Of a stretch of 64,000 bases of DNA, positions 46,163 to 56,450 are shown one piece after another (position 1 is the stretch's first letter; each line of letters starts with the position of its first letter). A program made the position numbers and the translations under genes. Below the pieces are notes generated by a model. That model saw nothing but the letters and a program-made list of their open reading frames with translations. It was not told the DNA's origin and did no database searches. Origin of the DNA: Stenocarpella maydis (lineage: Eukaryota > Ascomycota > Sordariomycetes > Diaporthales > Diaporthaceae); the NCBI GenBank assembly GCA_002270565.1, contig NQMI01000095.1, forward strand, positions 62,001 to 126,000, in the 5' to 3' direction.

Positions 46163-47545
46163 TCAGTCCCGTCGTTCGAGGCCCAACAGTGCAAGCAAAT
46201 CCAAAGAAGTGTGCTCTTCCTCCAGTCCCATCTCGGCGACCTTCTTGTAGAACTTGCTCAGATGCCTCTGTCCCGAATCGCACAGTATGGTGACGACGGT
46301 ACTCCCCTCGGGCAGCGACAGGGCCGTCACGACGGCGCCGACGAGGTTGACGGCGCTGCTGCTTCCGGCGAAGATGCCTTCGTTCTCGACCATCCAGCGC
46401 GCCATGGTGCAGGCCTGCTCATCCGTGACCTTGACGGCGTCGTCGATGAGCTCCCTCCCGGCCTCGAAGTTCTCGGTGATGCGGTTGACGCCGACGCCCT
46501 CGACGATGCTGTCGACCTGCTGCCGGCGGCGGGTGCCCTCGCGCTCGGTGGGCGAGTACATGACGCCGTACTTGACCTTGTTGTACAGCCCGCTCCCCTG
46601 CGGGTCGGCCAGCACGACCCTCACGGCGTCCCTGAGCCCGGCCTCCTCCTTGAGGTACCGGGCGACGCCGCTGATGGTGCCGCCCGTGCCCGCGCCGGCG
46701 ACGAAGGCGCTCAGCACGCCGCCGGCCTGCGCAAAGATCTCGGGCCCCGTGCTGCGCAGGTGGGCCGTCCAGTTGGCCTCGGACTCGAACTGGTCGGCGA
46801 AGAAGCCGACGCTGCCGTCGCGCCAGGCGCCCTCGTGCTCGGCGGCGCGGCGGCGCGCCAGGTTGACAAAGTGGCCCGGGCTCGTGATGGGCGCGACGGC
46901 GACGCGCTCGACAGCGGCGCCGAGCTGGCGGAGGAGGTCGCTCTTCTCGTGCGACTGGTCGTCGGGCATGCAGATGTGGCAGCGGTAGCCGCGGGCGCGG
47001 GCCAGGGCTGCGAGCGAGATGCCCGTGGACCCCACGGTGCCCTCGTAGATGGTGTCGCCGCGGTGCGGCACCAGGCGGCCGGCCTGCTCGGCGGCCAGGA
47101 TCATGGACAGGGCGACGCGGTCCTTGGGCGAGCCGCCGCAGCCGTTCAGGAACTCGGCCTTGGCCAGGACGGTCCGGCCCAGCAGCGCCGACAGGGCCTT
47201 GAGGCGGATCAGCGGGGTGTGGCCGATGGTGGCCTCGATGCCGTCCGAGATGACGGGGGGGCCCGTGCCCAGCGGGTCGGTAAAGCTGGCGCCATCCTCG
47301 TGGTCCTCGAGCTGGACGGGGTCGCCGTAGAAGATGCTGCCGCGCCGGGGGTCGTATGTGAGGATGGATGCGGTGGAGTTGCGGCGTGCGCGCGGCTGCG
47401 GCTTCTTCCTGGAGGCCTTGTACCTCCGTTCCAGGTCCGGGTAGACGTCCTTGAAGCCGAGGGTGACCAGAATGCCCGCGAAAAAAGCAACCGCGAGGGC
47501 TGCGGAGCCGTAGAGCCGGGTGTGGCCTCTGAAGTTTAGCGGCAT
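46163..47545 (-). CDS. cysteine synthase 2-like PLP enzyme, N-terminally membrane-anchored
   Basis: A single exon of 460 residues. Residues about 11-30 are hydrophobic (LYGSAALAVAFFAGILVTLG) and would anchor the enzyme; a short basic spacer follows (RYKASRKKPQPRARR). The fold-type II PLP domain starts near residue 100 (IGHTPLIRL). The PLP-binding lysine is Lys141 in GGSPKDRVA, the substrate/phosphate loop is GTVGSTGISLA (169-179), and the PLP-phosphate loop is GAGTGGT (284-290). Members make cysteine from O-acetylserine or related substrates. This anchored form resembles the fungal cysteine synthase 2 group, thought to sit on the mitochondrial outer membrane. It shares a 600-bp upstream region with the divergent NDUFAF7-like gene. 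The high GC leaves a 463-residue open frame on the opposite strand, which I treat as chance. Confidence 0.92.
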   Translation of the reverse strand: MPLNFRGHTRLYGSAALAVAFFAGILVTLGFKDVYPDLERRYKASRKKPQPRARRNSTASILTYDPRRGSIFYGDPVQLEDHEDGASFTDPLGTGPPVISDGIEATIGHTPLIRLKALSALLGRTVLAKAEFLNGCGGSPKDRVALSMILAAEQAGRLVPHRGDTIYEGTVGSTGISLAALARARGYRCHICMPDDQSHEKSDLLRQLGAAVERVAVAPITSPGHFVNLARRRAAEHEGAWRDGSVGFFADQFESEANWTAHLRSTGPEIFAQAGGVLSAFVAGAGTGGTISGVARYLKEEAGLRDAVRVVLADPQGSGLYNKVKYGVMYSPTEREGTRRRQQVDSIVEGVGVNRITENFEAGRELIDDAVKVTDEQACTMARWMVENEGIFAGSSSAVNLVGAVVTALSLPEGSTVVTILCDSGQRHLSKFYKKVAEMGLEEEHTSLDLLALLGLERRD

Positions 47546-48148
47546 GGTGACGAGTGCAGGTAGGTAAGATACTTATTAAGCACCCAGCAGCCAAGGTCGC
47601 TTTGCGAGCAGCCAGTGCCCTCTTTTCTTTGTCGGCGAATTTGGCGTGTCATGCGCCAACTCGGCGCATCTCTTCTTACCTACTACGTAGGTACAGTCTA
47701 ATATTGCAGGCTGCAAAGACAACAGACACGATAAAGTCGGATCTGGGTTTTTTCCCTTTTTGTCCCCCTTTTTTTGTCTTTCTTTTTTGGGTTTTTCTTA
47801 TTTTGTCATGGTTTCAACCCACCACTGGCCGATTGCGGCTTTGATGTCATGCATGGGTGAGGATTCTTCATTGGACTCTGATGCTCCATAGCCTTCTTCT
47901 ACCCCTGCCAGTCAATACAATGGCCCTTGGATGCTTGCACCTCAGGGGTCCTGGTCCCATCGGGAGAGAGCTTCGGCCAATCACGCCTGCCCCCCCCCCT
48001 CCAGTGTTGAATCCTTGCCCACAAGCCAGCGCTGCACAACACGCATGAGCTTCCGTCCCATCTTCTCCCCTGGCACACGGGCACGCGGTCACGCGAGCAC
48101 ACGAGCTCCTCTCCCCTCCGCTCCCTTGGGGCCAGACCAGCCCTTGCT
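47546..48148. promoter_or_regulatory. divergent intergenic region, cysteine synthase and NDUFAF7-like genes
   Basis: 603 bp between two start codons facing away from each other, so both promoters are here. It contains an inverted repeat TACCTAC-tac-GTAGGTA (47677-47693) about 130 bp upstream of the cysteine synthase start, a T-rich tract (47748-47805) and a C9-type run near 47990. Confidence 0.6.
47677..47693. repeat. perfect inverted repeat TACCTAC-tac-GTAGGTA
   Basis: Seven-base arms around a three-base loop, within the divergent promoter region. Confidence 0.75.
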
Positions 48149-49926
48149 ATGGACTCGCCCGCAGTGACACAGCTGTTCAGACAGCTCTTCCGCCATGGCC
48201 ATCCGGCCTGCCAGTCCCGGCGGAATCTCACCAACCTCGCCAGTGCCATCCACCAGGGCCGCCAGCTGCGCCAGCTCAGGGCCCTCTCGTCCGAGCACCC
48301 GAGGAGGGGCGCGCTCTCCACGTCCGAGAAGGAGCGCCAATGGCAGCAGCGCACCAATGTCTCGCCCGGCGACCGGACCGAGGATCTCAGACGGCACCCC
48401 ACTGTTACGGCCAAGGAGCTGAGGAGCTATAGGGAGCGCCCGAGGGGGGTCAAGATGCTTATGCGCGACTTCATCGAGGGTCAGTCGGGCCCTGCCCCTC
48501 TCGGGGAGGGCGCCTTGATTTAGTATGTGGCGGGATGGCCGGCTGACCGTGGCGTTCAAGCGTAAACAGACAGCCTCTACAACCCCCACTACGGCTACTT
48601 CTCCAAGCAGGTCGTCATCTTCACGCCCGGCGAGCCCTTCGACTTCGGGTCCCTCCGCGACGAGCTCGAGTTCCACGCCCTGCTGAGCCGGCGCTACACC
48701 GAGTTCGAGGACGCCCTGGACAGCAAGGAGCAGTCCGACACGCGCCAGCTGTGGTACACGCCGACGGAGCTGTTCCGGCCCTACTACGGCGAGGCCGTCG
48801 CGCGCTACCTGTGCGAGAACTACCGGCAGACCTCGTTCCCCTACCACGACCTCATCATCTACGAGATGGGCGCCGGCCGCGGCACCCTGATGCTCAACAT
48901 CCTCGACTACATCCGCGACGTCGAGCCCGAGGTCTACGAGCGAACGCGCTACAGGGTCATCGAGATCAGCTCCAACCTTGCCAGCGTGCAGCGGAGCAGC
49001 CTGATGGCCAACGCCGAGTCCAAGGGCCACCGCGGCAAGGTCGACATCATCAACAAGTCCATCTTCGACTGGGCGCTTCCCGTGCCCGACCCCTGCTTCT
49101 TCCTCGCCTTCGAGGTCTTCGACAACTTCGCCCACGACGTCCTCCGCTACGACCTGCGCACCGAGGAGCCCCTGCAGGGCACCGTCCTGGTCGACGAGGA
49201 CGGCGACTTCCACGAGTTCTTCAGCCCCGTTACCGACCCGGACATACAGCGCTTCCTGAGGCTGCGCCACATCGCCACCGAGGGCGTCTACCCCCTGCCC
49301 TACTACTCCAAGTCCGGGCTGGGCGTTCCCAAGGGCGAGCCGTGGTGGGCGGCCGCCCGGAGGCGCATTAGGAACGAGTGGCTCGCCCGGCGCGGCCGCA
49401 GCAGCAGCGGCGGGAACGGCCTGAGCGAGCCAGAGTACATCCCCACCAGGCTCATGGACTTCTTCGACGTGCTGGAGCGCTACTTCCCCAACCACCAGCT
49501 CGTCACGAGCGACTTCCACTCCCTCCCCGACGCCATCCGCGGGCTCAACGCCCCGATCGTGCAGACGAGGTACCAGAGGCGGCCGGTTCCCGTCTCGACA
49601 CCCTTGGTGAGTCCATTGGCCCCCCACAAGAGCTACGCCGACCTGGGACCCCTCATGACCGACGGCATTGCATACTGACCCACGCCCCAATAATGCTCCA
49701 GGTCCACCAGGGCTACTTTGACATCATGTTCCCCACCGACTTCCACACCACCGAGGCCATCTACCGCAGCATCACCGGCAAGCTGAGCCGCGTCCGCTCC
49801 CACGATGATTTCATGAGGAGCTGGGCCTTTGTCGAGGACTGCGAGACCCGCAACGGCGAGAACCCCCTGCTGAGCTGGTACCGGAACGCCAGCGTCATGA
49901 TGACCTGGAATTACCGGAGGATGTAA
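48149..49926 (+). CDS. NDUFAF7/MidA-type mitochondrial methyltransferase (DUF185)
   Basis: Three exons: 48149-48479, 48570-49606 and 49702-49926, giving 530 residues. Introns are 90 and 95 bp with GT..AG ends (gtcagt and gtgagt donors). The first about 85 residues are Arg/Gln/Ser-rich with few acids, consistent with a mitochondrial presequence. The DUF185 fold begins at MRDFIEDSLYNPHYGYFSK. The SAM-binding loop is YEMGAGRGTL, followed by FFLAFEVFDNFAHDVL and the C-terminal VHQGYFDIMFPTDF. In animals NDUFAF7 methylates an arginine of a complex I core subunit during assembly. The fungal homologue probably does the same in the matrix, which is inferred from family. The splice to exon 2 is needed to make DSLYNPHYGYF. 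The extreme third-position GC gives a 533-residue chance frame on the minus strand. Confidence 0.92.
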
Positions 49927-50399
49927 GGCTGGCCCTCCGCGAAAGCGATGAGGTTTGTGTGTGATTGCTGGTGGGCGAGCGATGGGAGGTGGGGCAGCCC
50001 TCTGCCTCCACCATCTCTGGATATTGGTTGTATCCGCAATCATGTCCGGCCCTTTGGACGCATGGGCGCATTATTGTCTGCAGTGAGCTTGTCTTACAGC
50101 ACCACCTGGTTCGCTAACTCTGTGAGGGTGCTCTTGCGCCAGGACGTGCTGTATGTCATCGTAAGACGATATTACAACCATAAGTGGATTCCGTTGGATT
50201 CTCACCCAATGGAATGCATAAGACGCCTGTCGCGAGTCTATCTACCTCTGAAGCCTGTCTTGACCCTTCATGGCAGCAAACCTCGGGGCGTCAGTAAATA
50301 AAGTTACACTGTATACATCCCTTGGATGCATTTCCGTCAATGGAGTCGGAGCCACCTCGTCGATAATGTCAGGATATATAACCACGCTCCTCAACGCCC
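49927..50399. other. intergenic between convergent NDUFAF7-like and AlaRS genes
   Basis: Only 473 bp for two 3' UTRs. An AATAAA-like signal (aaataaag) lies near 50297 on the + strand. Nothing else seen. Confidence 0.6.
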
Positions 50400-53041
50400 T
50401 CAGGCCTTCAACTTTTCCATCTCCGCAACCAGCCACTCCTCGGCCTTCTTGACAGCATCCTCGATCTTCTCAGGCTGCGTGCCAGCTCCCTGGCGGGTGG
50501 GCTCCTTCCCACCTGCCTTACCGCCGATGATCTCCGTGACAGTGGTCGACCACTTCTCAGCGGTGATGCCCTTGGAAGCCAGGTCCTAGATTGCGGAACA
50601 TTGTCAGACTTGTGGTCAAATTTGTGTAAAAGGTAAAGGGAGTAATGGATATACCGTTCCGACATAGACACCATGAACCACTCCAGATTCCTTGGAACCT
50701 CCAAAGACGTAGACACTCTTGGTCTTGTCCTTGCTCTTGAAGTGGGTCATGACGTCGCTGACAGCCTTCATGTTGGCGCTGATCGGCAGCTGCCCGACGA
50801 ACCAAGTCGCATCCTTGTTCTCGGGCTTCGCGAAGTGTCCCGTCACCGTATCTAGGGCGGTCTTGCTCTCGGCCTTCTGTCGCTTCTTCTGCTCATCCGC
50901 GACACCCTTTTGGATCTTGGCATAAGTGGTCTTGAGGTCCTCCTTGTCAAGAACCGAGACTGTGAGCTGGTTTAGGTCCACGCCTGTCTTCTTAACCTGG
51001 TCCTCCTTCCCAGGTCCGAAAGGAAGCTTGTCCAGCTGTTCGAGCCTGCCGGCGAACTCGCGGGCGATACGCTGCACGTCATGTGCCGCATCACCGGTGT
51101 AGGCGACGATTCTTCGGATGCCCTTGGCAATGCCACTCTCTTCTACAATGACAAGGTCTTTGATGATTCCTGTCTGGTCCACGTGGGTGCCGCCGCAGAA
51201 CTCGACACTGACCTTCCTCCACTCAGGGTTCTTGGGGTTCTCAAGAAGAGTGTCCACGTCGATACCGACGCTCACCACTCTGACAGGGTCGGGGTATGTC
51301 TCTCCGAACACGGCGCGGACACCCTCGATCTGCTTCGCAGCCTCGAGTTCCACGTCCTTGTAGTATATCTTGCAGTTCTGACGGATGTATGCGTTGGAGC
51401 CATCTTCGATCTTCTTCAGCTCAGCGTTCGTGACACCCTGTTTGTGGCTGAAATCGAATCTCAGCTTGTCCTCGTCCACCAGCGAGCCCTTTTGGTTGAC
51501 ATCGTCGCCCAAGACTTCTCTGAGAGAGTGGTTGAGAATGTGCGTGCCCGTGTGGTTGTTCCGGATAGGCTGGCGACGAAGCTCGTCGTACTCGCAGACG
51601 ACCTTGTCGCCCGAAGACAGCGAGCCGTGCTCAAAGTATCCGATATGTACGATGTAACCGCCATACTCCTGTACGTCTTGGACCTTGAACTCGGCGACAT
51701 CATCGTCCACGAGGATCCGGCCTGTGTCAGCGACCTGACCGCCGGACTCGGCGTAGAAGTTTGTCCTGTCGAGGATGAGAGCGAGTGGGGTCTGCGTCGG
51801 TATGTCTTTGGAGGATTTGACGAATTTCTCGCCAGTGAATATTAATTGCACGCTGGCAGTGATATCTCCCTTGCCATACTTGGGCTCAGAATCAGGCCTG
51901 GACAGGTTGTACTGGCTCTCGAGCTCCGCGATCTGGTGCACGTTGAGCTTTGGGAATGCCTGTGCCTTGTCCTTGACCTTTTTGCTGGCCTCGCGTGCCT
52001 CTTCCCTGGCCTTGGCGAGGTCGGCCTCATCGGTGGGCTCCAGTCCTCGCTCCTCGCTCATGAGTTTTGTCAGGTCCTCGGGGAAGCCATATGTGTCATA
52101 CAGCCTCCAGACCTGGAGACCAGAGAGCTTCCTGTCGCCCTTCTTGTTCACCTCTGCAACGAACTTTTCGAATTGCTTCTCACCACGATCCAAGGTCTTG
52201 GCGAAAGCCTCCTCCTCCTCATCAAGAATCTCAGCAATGTCCTTTTGCTTCTTGACAATTTCAGGGAACTGTTCGCCCATCTGCGCGACAAGTGCAGGCA
52301 GGATCTTGGAGAAAAAGGACCCAATCTCCACATTGAAGTATTTGCGGGCATATCGGGAACCTCTCCGGAGCACTCTTCGCACGACATAGCCTCTCCCTTC
52401 GTTGTTCGGGACGGCGCCATCGGCGATGGAGAAGGTGAGCAGCCTGATGTGATCGGCGACCACACGATATGCAGTATCAACGCCATCGGTATCGTCCTTG
52501 CCGTATTTGTCCTCGTATGGTCGTGCCCCCGTGACCTCCTGTATCCGAGCGAAAAGGGGCGTGAAGACGTCGGTGGCATAGTTGGAGATCTTGTCCTGCA
52601 GTGCAGACACGAGACGCTCGTAACCCATGCCAGTGTCAATATGTTTTGCAGGGAGTGACTTGAGGGACCCGTCCTTTTGCCGGTCATACTGTATAAACAC
52701 GTTGTTCCAGATCTCGACCACCAAGGGGTCGTCCTCGTTGACGAGGTGGGCAGCATTCCGGCCTCCCACCTTGTCGTAGTGGACCTCGGAGCAGGGACCG
52801 CAAGGACCTTGGTCGCCCATCTCCCAGAAGTTGTCCTTCATGTTTCCAGGCAGGATATGGTCATCCGGCACGCCAACGGATTTCCAAAGCTCCTTGGCCT
52901 CCAGATCAGGCTCGAGGCCCATGTCTGCATTGCCCTCGAAGTAGGTGACGTAGAGGCGATTTGGGTCCAGGCCATAGACCTTGGTCAGCAGGTCCCAGGA
53001 CATGTTGATGGCCTCCTTCTTGAAGTAGTCGCCGAAGGACC

Positions 53042-53073
<32 letters not shown>

Positions 53074-53969
53074 TAGCTGTCCTTGCCGACATCGTCGAGG
53101 TCGTTGTGCTTGCCACCGGCGCGGATGCACTTCTGGGAGTCGGCAGCACGCTTCCACGAGGCCATGACATCGGTTTTGTTGACAGTGCCGAGGAAGATCG
53201 GCTTGAACTGGTTCATACCAGCATTGGTAAAGAGGAGGGTGGGGTCATTGTGAGGGACGACCGAGGACGAGGGCACTGCAGTACGAGATCAGAACCCGGT
53301 TAGTTGAGCTCAATTGCGTCCCATGATTCAATCTTTTTCGCGCCCCAAAGGACTGGGGAAAGGTTTGGACGTGAGGATGGGGCATGGATATGACTGTTTC
53401 GCACCTATGGTGTGCCCTCTCTGTTCGAAGTATTCGAGGAAGGTCTTGCGGACCGTGAGGGCGGTCCACTTGCCCTCGTACATGATGGGCAGAGGCGTGG
53501 TAGAGTTTTTGTCTGCTGGGGTGTGCTTTTGTTGGGAACAGGGCCGGATCTGTGTGGTCGAGGACAAAGATGCAACGGTTCTCGTTGACGAGCGCAGGAA
53601 TGCAGTGGGAGTGGTGGGGTAGACTGGTGCTGCTGCTGTGAGCAAGCTCGAGGGTGACCCTGCGGCTGCGGCTGCGGCTGGCAGTGGCGAACGCGGGGTC
53701 CAGGTGCAGGAGGGGGAGTAGGAGGGGGAGTGGGAGTGGGCGTGTGTGCCTGTGCTGACGCTGGGGAGAGGCCCTCTAGAAGCGTCGTAGAGGTTTCTGG
53801 AATGAGTCAAAGCCGGTACAAGAAGAGGCGAGCTCCTCCCTGGCCCGGCCGATGGGCTCTGCACCCTTCGTACCCCAGTGACAATCCTCAAGCTGCTGCC
53901 CCAGCCAAGCCTGCCGCTGCCACTGAAGCTGATGCTGACGCTGCCGCTGCGCAATTGCGACGACTGCAT
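50400..53969 (-). CDS. ALA1: alanyl-tRNA synthetase, probable cytosolic and mitochondrial forms
   Basis: Exons are 53969-53405, 53275-50655 and 50585-50400 (introns 129 and 69 bp). From ATG 53969 the protein has 1123 residues; from the in-frame ATG 53483 ([15 protein letters not shown]) it has 961, the normal cytosolic length. The enzyme charges tRNA-Ala. The class II catalytic core runs from [20 protein letters not shown] through [13 protein letters not shown]; the editing domain has HTGTHILNH and CGGTH; the C-Ala domain ends with the short last exon. The 162-residue extension of the long form has seven Arg and no acidic residue before Asp62, like a mitochondrial presequence, followed by a Ser/Pro/Ala-rich stretch. 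An in-frame TAG lies eight codons above 53969. Fungi commonly supply both compartments from one AlaRS gene, so alternative starts are likely. No second AlaRS is in the window. Confidence 0.95.
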
Positions 53970-54239
53970 CGACGAACTCGGACTGCCTAGCTATCAAGAA
54001 CCACACTCAAGAGGCCCCCTCCCAGACCCAAAGTGCCTCCGCTCAGAGGATCGGTTGTGCTCGTTGCGATTATCGGAAGCTGGTGACTCAGTCTCGGGCT
54101 GCATCGGCTCTTTTTCCGAATACTGTCGTATCTCGCTATCTTGCACTGCGTCGCGTCAACCCGCCGACAGCCGAGCAATTCTGATTGGGGGAGTGGTAAC
54201 GTGCCAGGAAAAGAAGGGAGAGAACAGTGAAGAGAGAAA
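53970..54239. promoter_or_regulatory. 270-bp divergent promoter region
   Basis: Separates the long-form start of AlaRS (-) from the start of the His/Gln-run gene (+). If the short AlaRS form has its own transcript start, it must lie inside the 53484-53969 coding extension. No TATA box stands out. Confidence 0.6.
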
Positions 54240-55190
54240 ATGATGGTCTCGAGCTTCCACGACGGCCCACCACAGGCCAGCACCATCCCGGCCGTGTCCA
54301 TGCACCACCACCACCACCACCATCATATGCCGGTACCCGTACAGCCCGTACCCAGCGAAGGGGTCCATAACCCCGAACCCGGTCCCAGCCCCAGCATCAA
54401 CCCCAACCTGCAGTACAGCCAGCATCACCAGCAGCAGCAGAGCATCCGCCGGAAGAGGAAAGCAGACTCGCAGGATGCAAATAACGAGAGGTTGTCCAAG
54501 AGGCTGAGCCTGTTGAATCTAGGTATGAATTCTTGTCCCTATTTATCTTGTTCAATTATACTCGATGCACCGCCATCCGATGCATCAACCAGAACACCCT
54601 GGCTGACATCATCATCGCAGAACAAAATGGCTCTAAATTGTATGTCCCTGTGGAACGACCTACTACACCACGGTTCGGCAGCAATGCCGCTTCATTATCG
54701 TCATCATCGTCATCATCAGCCACCATCCCCGGCGCTGCAGTGACCCCAGGTGGCGACGAGATGATGCTCCTCGACGACACCAAGCACAAGGTATACATCT
54801 ACAACCTCGAGGACGAGCTCTCCTCCGACGCCGATAGCGACCCGGATGAGGCGCGGCTCGTCTTCCTGCCCGACGTAGAGCGCCACCTGCGCGCGAACCG
54901 CATCGTGCCCGGCGTGCCCGGGAGGGTGCCCCGGCCCATCATCACCAACAAGGACGGCGAGCTGGCGGGTATGCAGCTTGTTCTGTACGATGACGGCGTC
55001 CGCAGCGTCAGCGTCCCCGAGGAGCAGGACAGCGTGCGCAAGGCCATCATTGAGGCCCGCGAGAGGCACCGCCGCAGGCAGCAGGATGAGCGCGACGCCA
55101 GGGCCGCAGCCAACAACCCGCTCCTGCAACGCGAGTCGCGTGCCACCTTTGCCACGCCTGTGCGGTTCACCCCGCTGGTTGCGGTCCCGG

Positions 55191-55223
<33 letters not shown>

Positions 55224-55315
55224 TTATTGGTGATTCTGTGGCTGGCGTGCCAGCGGCAGGCCCTGATGGGGATGTCGAAGCTGATGTTGACGCCGATGCG
55301 ATGGATATTGACTGA
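54240..55315 (+). CDS. fungal protein of unknown function with His and Gln runs
   Basis: Exon 1 is 54240-54522 and exon 2 is 54621-55315 (98-bp intron, gtatga...cgcag), giving 325 residues. A His8 run lies at about residues 22-29 and a Gln run of 10 at about 287-296. A basic patch (RRKRKADSQ) near residue 70 could be a nuclear signal. The conserved-looking core includes LEQNGSKLYVPVE, then KVYIYNLEDELSSDAD and LVFLPDVERHLRANRIVPG. A charged helix rich in Arg/Gln/Asp follows (ARERHRRRQQDERDARAAAN), and the protein ends with an acidic tail (DADAMDID). There is no signal peptide, membrane segment or catalytic motif. A nuclear or regulatory role would fit, but no function is known to me. Two ATGs in tandem open the frame. 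Confidence 0.85.
55196..55222 (+). repeat. CAG repeat coding for the Gln run
   Basis: Consecutive CAG codons within exon 2 of the preceding gene. Likely variable in length between strains. Confidence 0.85.
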
Positions 55316-55703
55316 TGGGGAGGCTACGGGCAGGGCGCGGCACGAACTGGTTGTAACTTGGTATGTCTTTTGATGCCCGCATACGACTATGGTTTTAGCA
55401 CGGTGTTCTACGGCGAGGGAACGGGCTTTTTGGGGACAATTAGTATATGTCATCATTCATTGGAATCTCGATTACTACAAGGGTACGCTATGATGGTTCC
55501 TCCAGGGAAGATGTCTAAGTGAGGGATTGACAAGGGGCGGCCACCATCAGGCTCCCTTCTACAGAGCAATCCCACGACACTCCTGCCCAGGCAGCATTAA
55601 CTCGTTACCCACCGATTCGCTTCGCTAGGCCATCCATCTGTCTCAGGGAAGCTCGGGAGCTGTGGTTCCCTCATTTCCTTCCGTCCCTGTCGCTCGTCCT
55701 TCC
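55316..55703. other. intergenic between convergent genes
   Basis: 388 bp between stop codons, with both 3' UTRs. Nothing else seen. Confidence 0.6.
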
Positions 55704-56450
55704 CTAACCCCTGAACGGATTCGATGAGCCCGTGTCGTTCCTCTGCGCCGGTGGGGGACCAGGCGGCGGCGCGTCGTAGTCTTGGGACGGGGCCAGCTTG
55801 GAGCCGCCCTGCGGGCCCTCGTACATTGGCGGCCTAGGCGCGCTGGGGTCATACATCGGAGGCGGCGGCGGCATGTTCTGCATGTTCTGCATGTTGTATC
55901 CGGGCGGGTACTGCTGGTAGTAGCCCGGGCGGTAGCTGGTGAGGGTGCTCTGCGGGTAAGCGTAGCGAGGGTCGACGCGGGCCAGCTCTGCGCGGGAGAC
56001 GAGCCACTGTGGGGAGGGAGAGCGCATGTCAGTAACCAGATTCACAAGTGCCCCCTTGGGCAGCGGATGAGGGCGGGCAGGGAGATTGCAAGTGGGCGCA
56101 TGGGGTTGGGGATGATGTCGTACTCTGTGGTATCCGAGCGGCTTGAGGCCTTTGCGTATCCTCTTCCTCGCGTGGATGTAGCCGATTGTGATGTACAGCG
56201 TGATGAAGACCATGAGGCCCAAGAAGACAGACCACTTGACGATGAGGCCCTCCTACCGATCGACGTGTTAGCTTGTCTGTGACGGTGGTCCGTCGAGGGG
56301 GCAATGGGGCAGGGTGGCCTCGCGTACCCTCGTGTACCAGTATGGGACTAGACGGCCGTCCTCGACGACGAAGCCGTCTGGCGCTCTGGTCGTCTCGCCG
56401 TCATCTTCTGATATGGGCGTCGCCTGTCTTTGTACAAGATAGGCGTCCAT
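55704..56450 (-). CDS. RCR-type single-pass membrane protein (Congo-red resistance family)
   Basis: Three exons: 56450-56328, 56252-56124 and 56006-55704, giving 184 residues. Introns are 75 and 117 bp. The N-terminus is short and lumenal or extracellular (DGFVVEDGRLVPYWYTR). One membrane segment follows (VKWSVFLGLMVFITLYITIGY), then a basic stop-transfer stretch (HARKRIRKGLKPLGYHR). The cytosolic tail is Pro/Tyr/Gln-rich with PPPPPMYDPSAPRPPMYEG and PPGPPPAQ, which includes PxY-like motifs. This matches yeast Rcr1/Rcr2, which influence chitin deposition and membrane-protein sorting through binding of ubiquitin-ligase WW domains. The second intron is a multiple of three without stops, so an intron-retaining form would add 39 residues. 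The fit to the family is by layout and motifs, not by alignment. Confidence 0.85.

Noticed and set aside
46148..47539. 463-codon open frame on the + strand opposite cysteine synthase
   Set aside because: Same GC3 artefact; the minus strand has an intact PLP enzyme with all active-site loops.
46419..47594. 391-codon minus-strand frame overlapping cysteine synthase in another phase
   Set aside because: Extremely Arg/Pro/Gly-rich, no motif; a phase shadow of the real gene.
48089..49690. 533-codon open frame on the minus strand opposite the NDUFAF7-like gene
   Set aside because: It mirrors a gene with very high third-position GC, which removes antisense stops. Its composition is Val/Gly/Leu/Ala/Glu-rich with no known motif, while the + strand has a full conserved protein.
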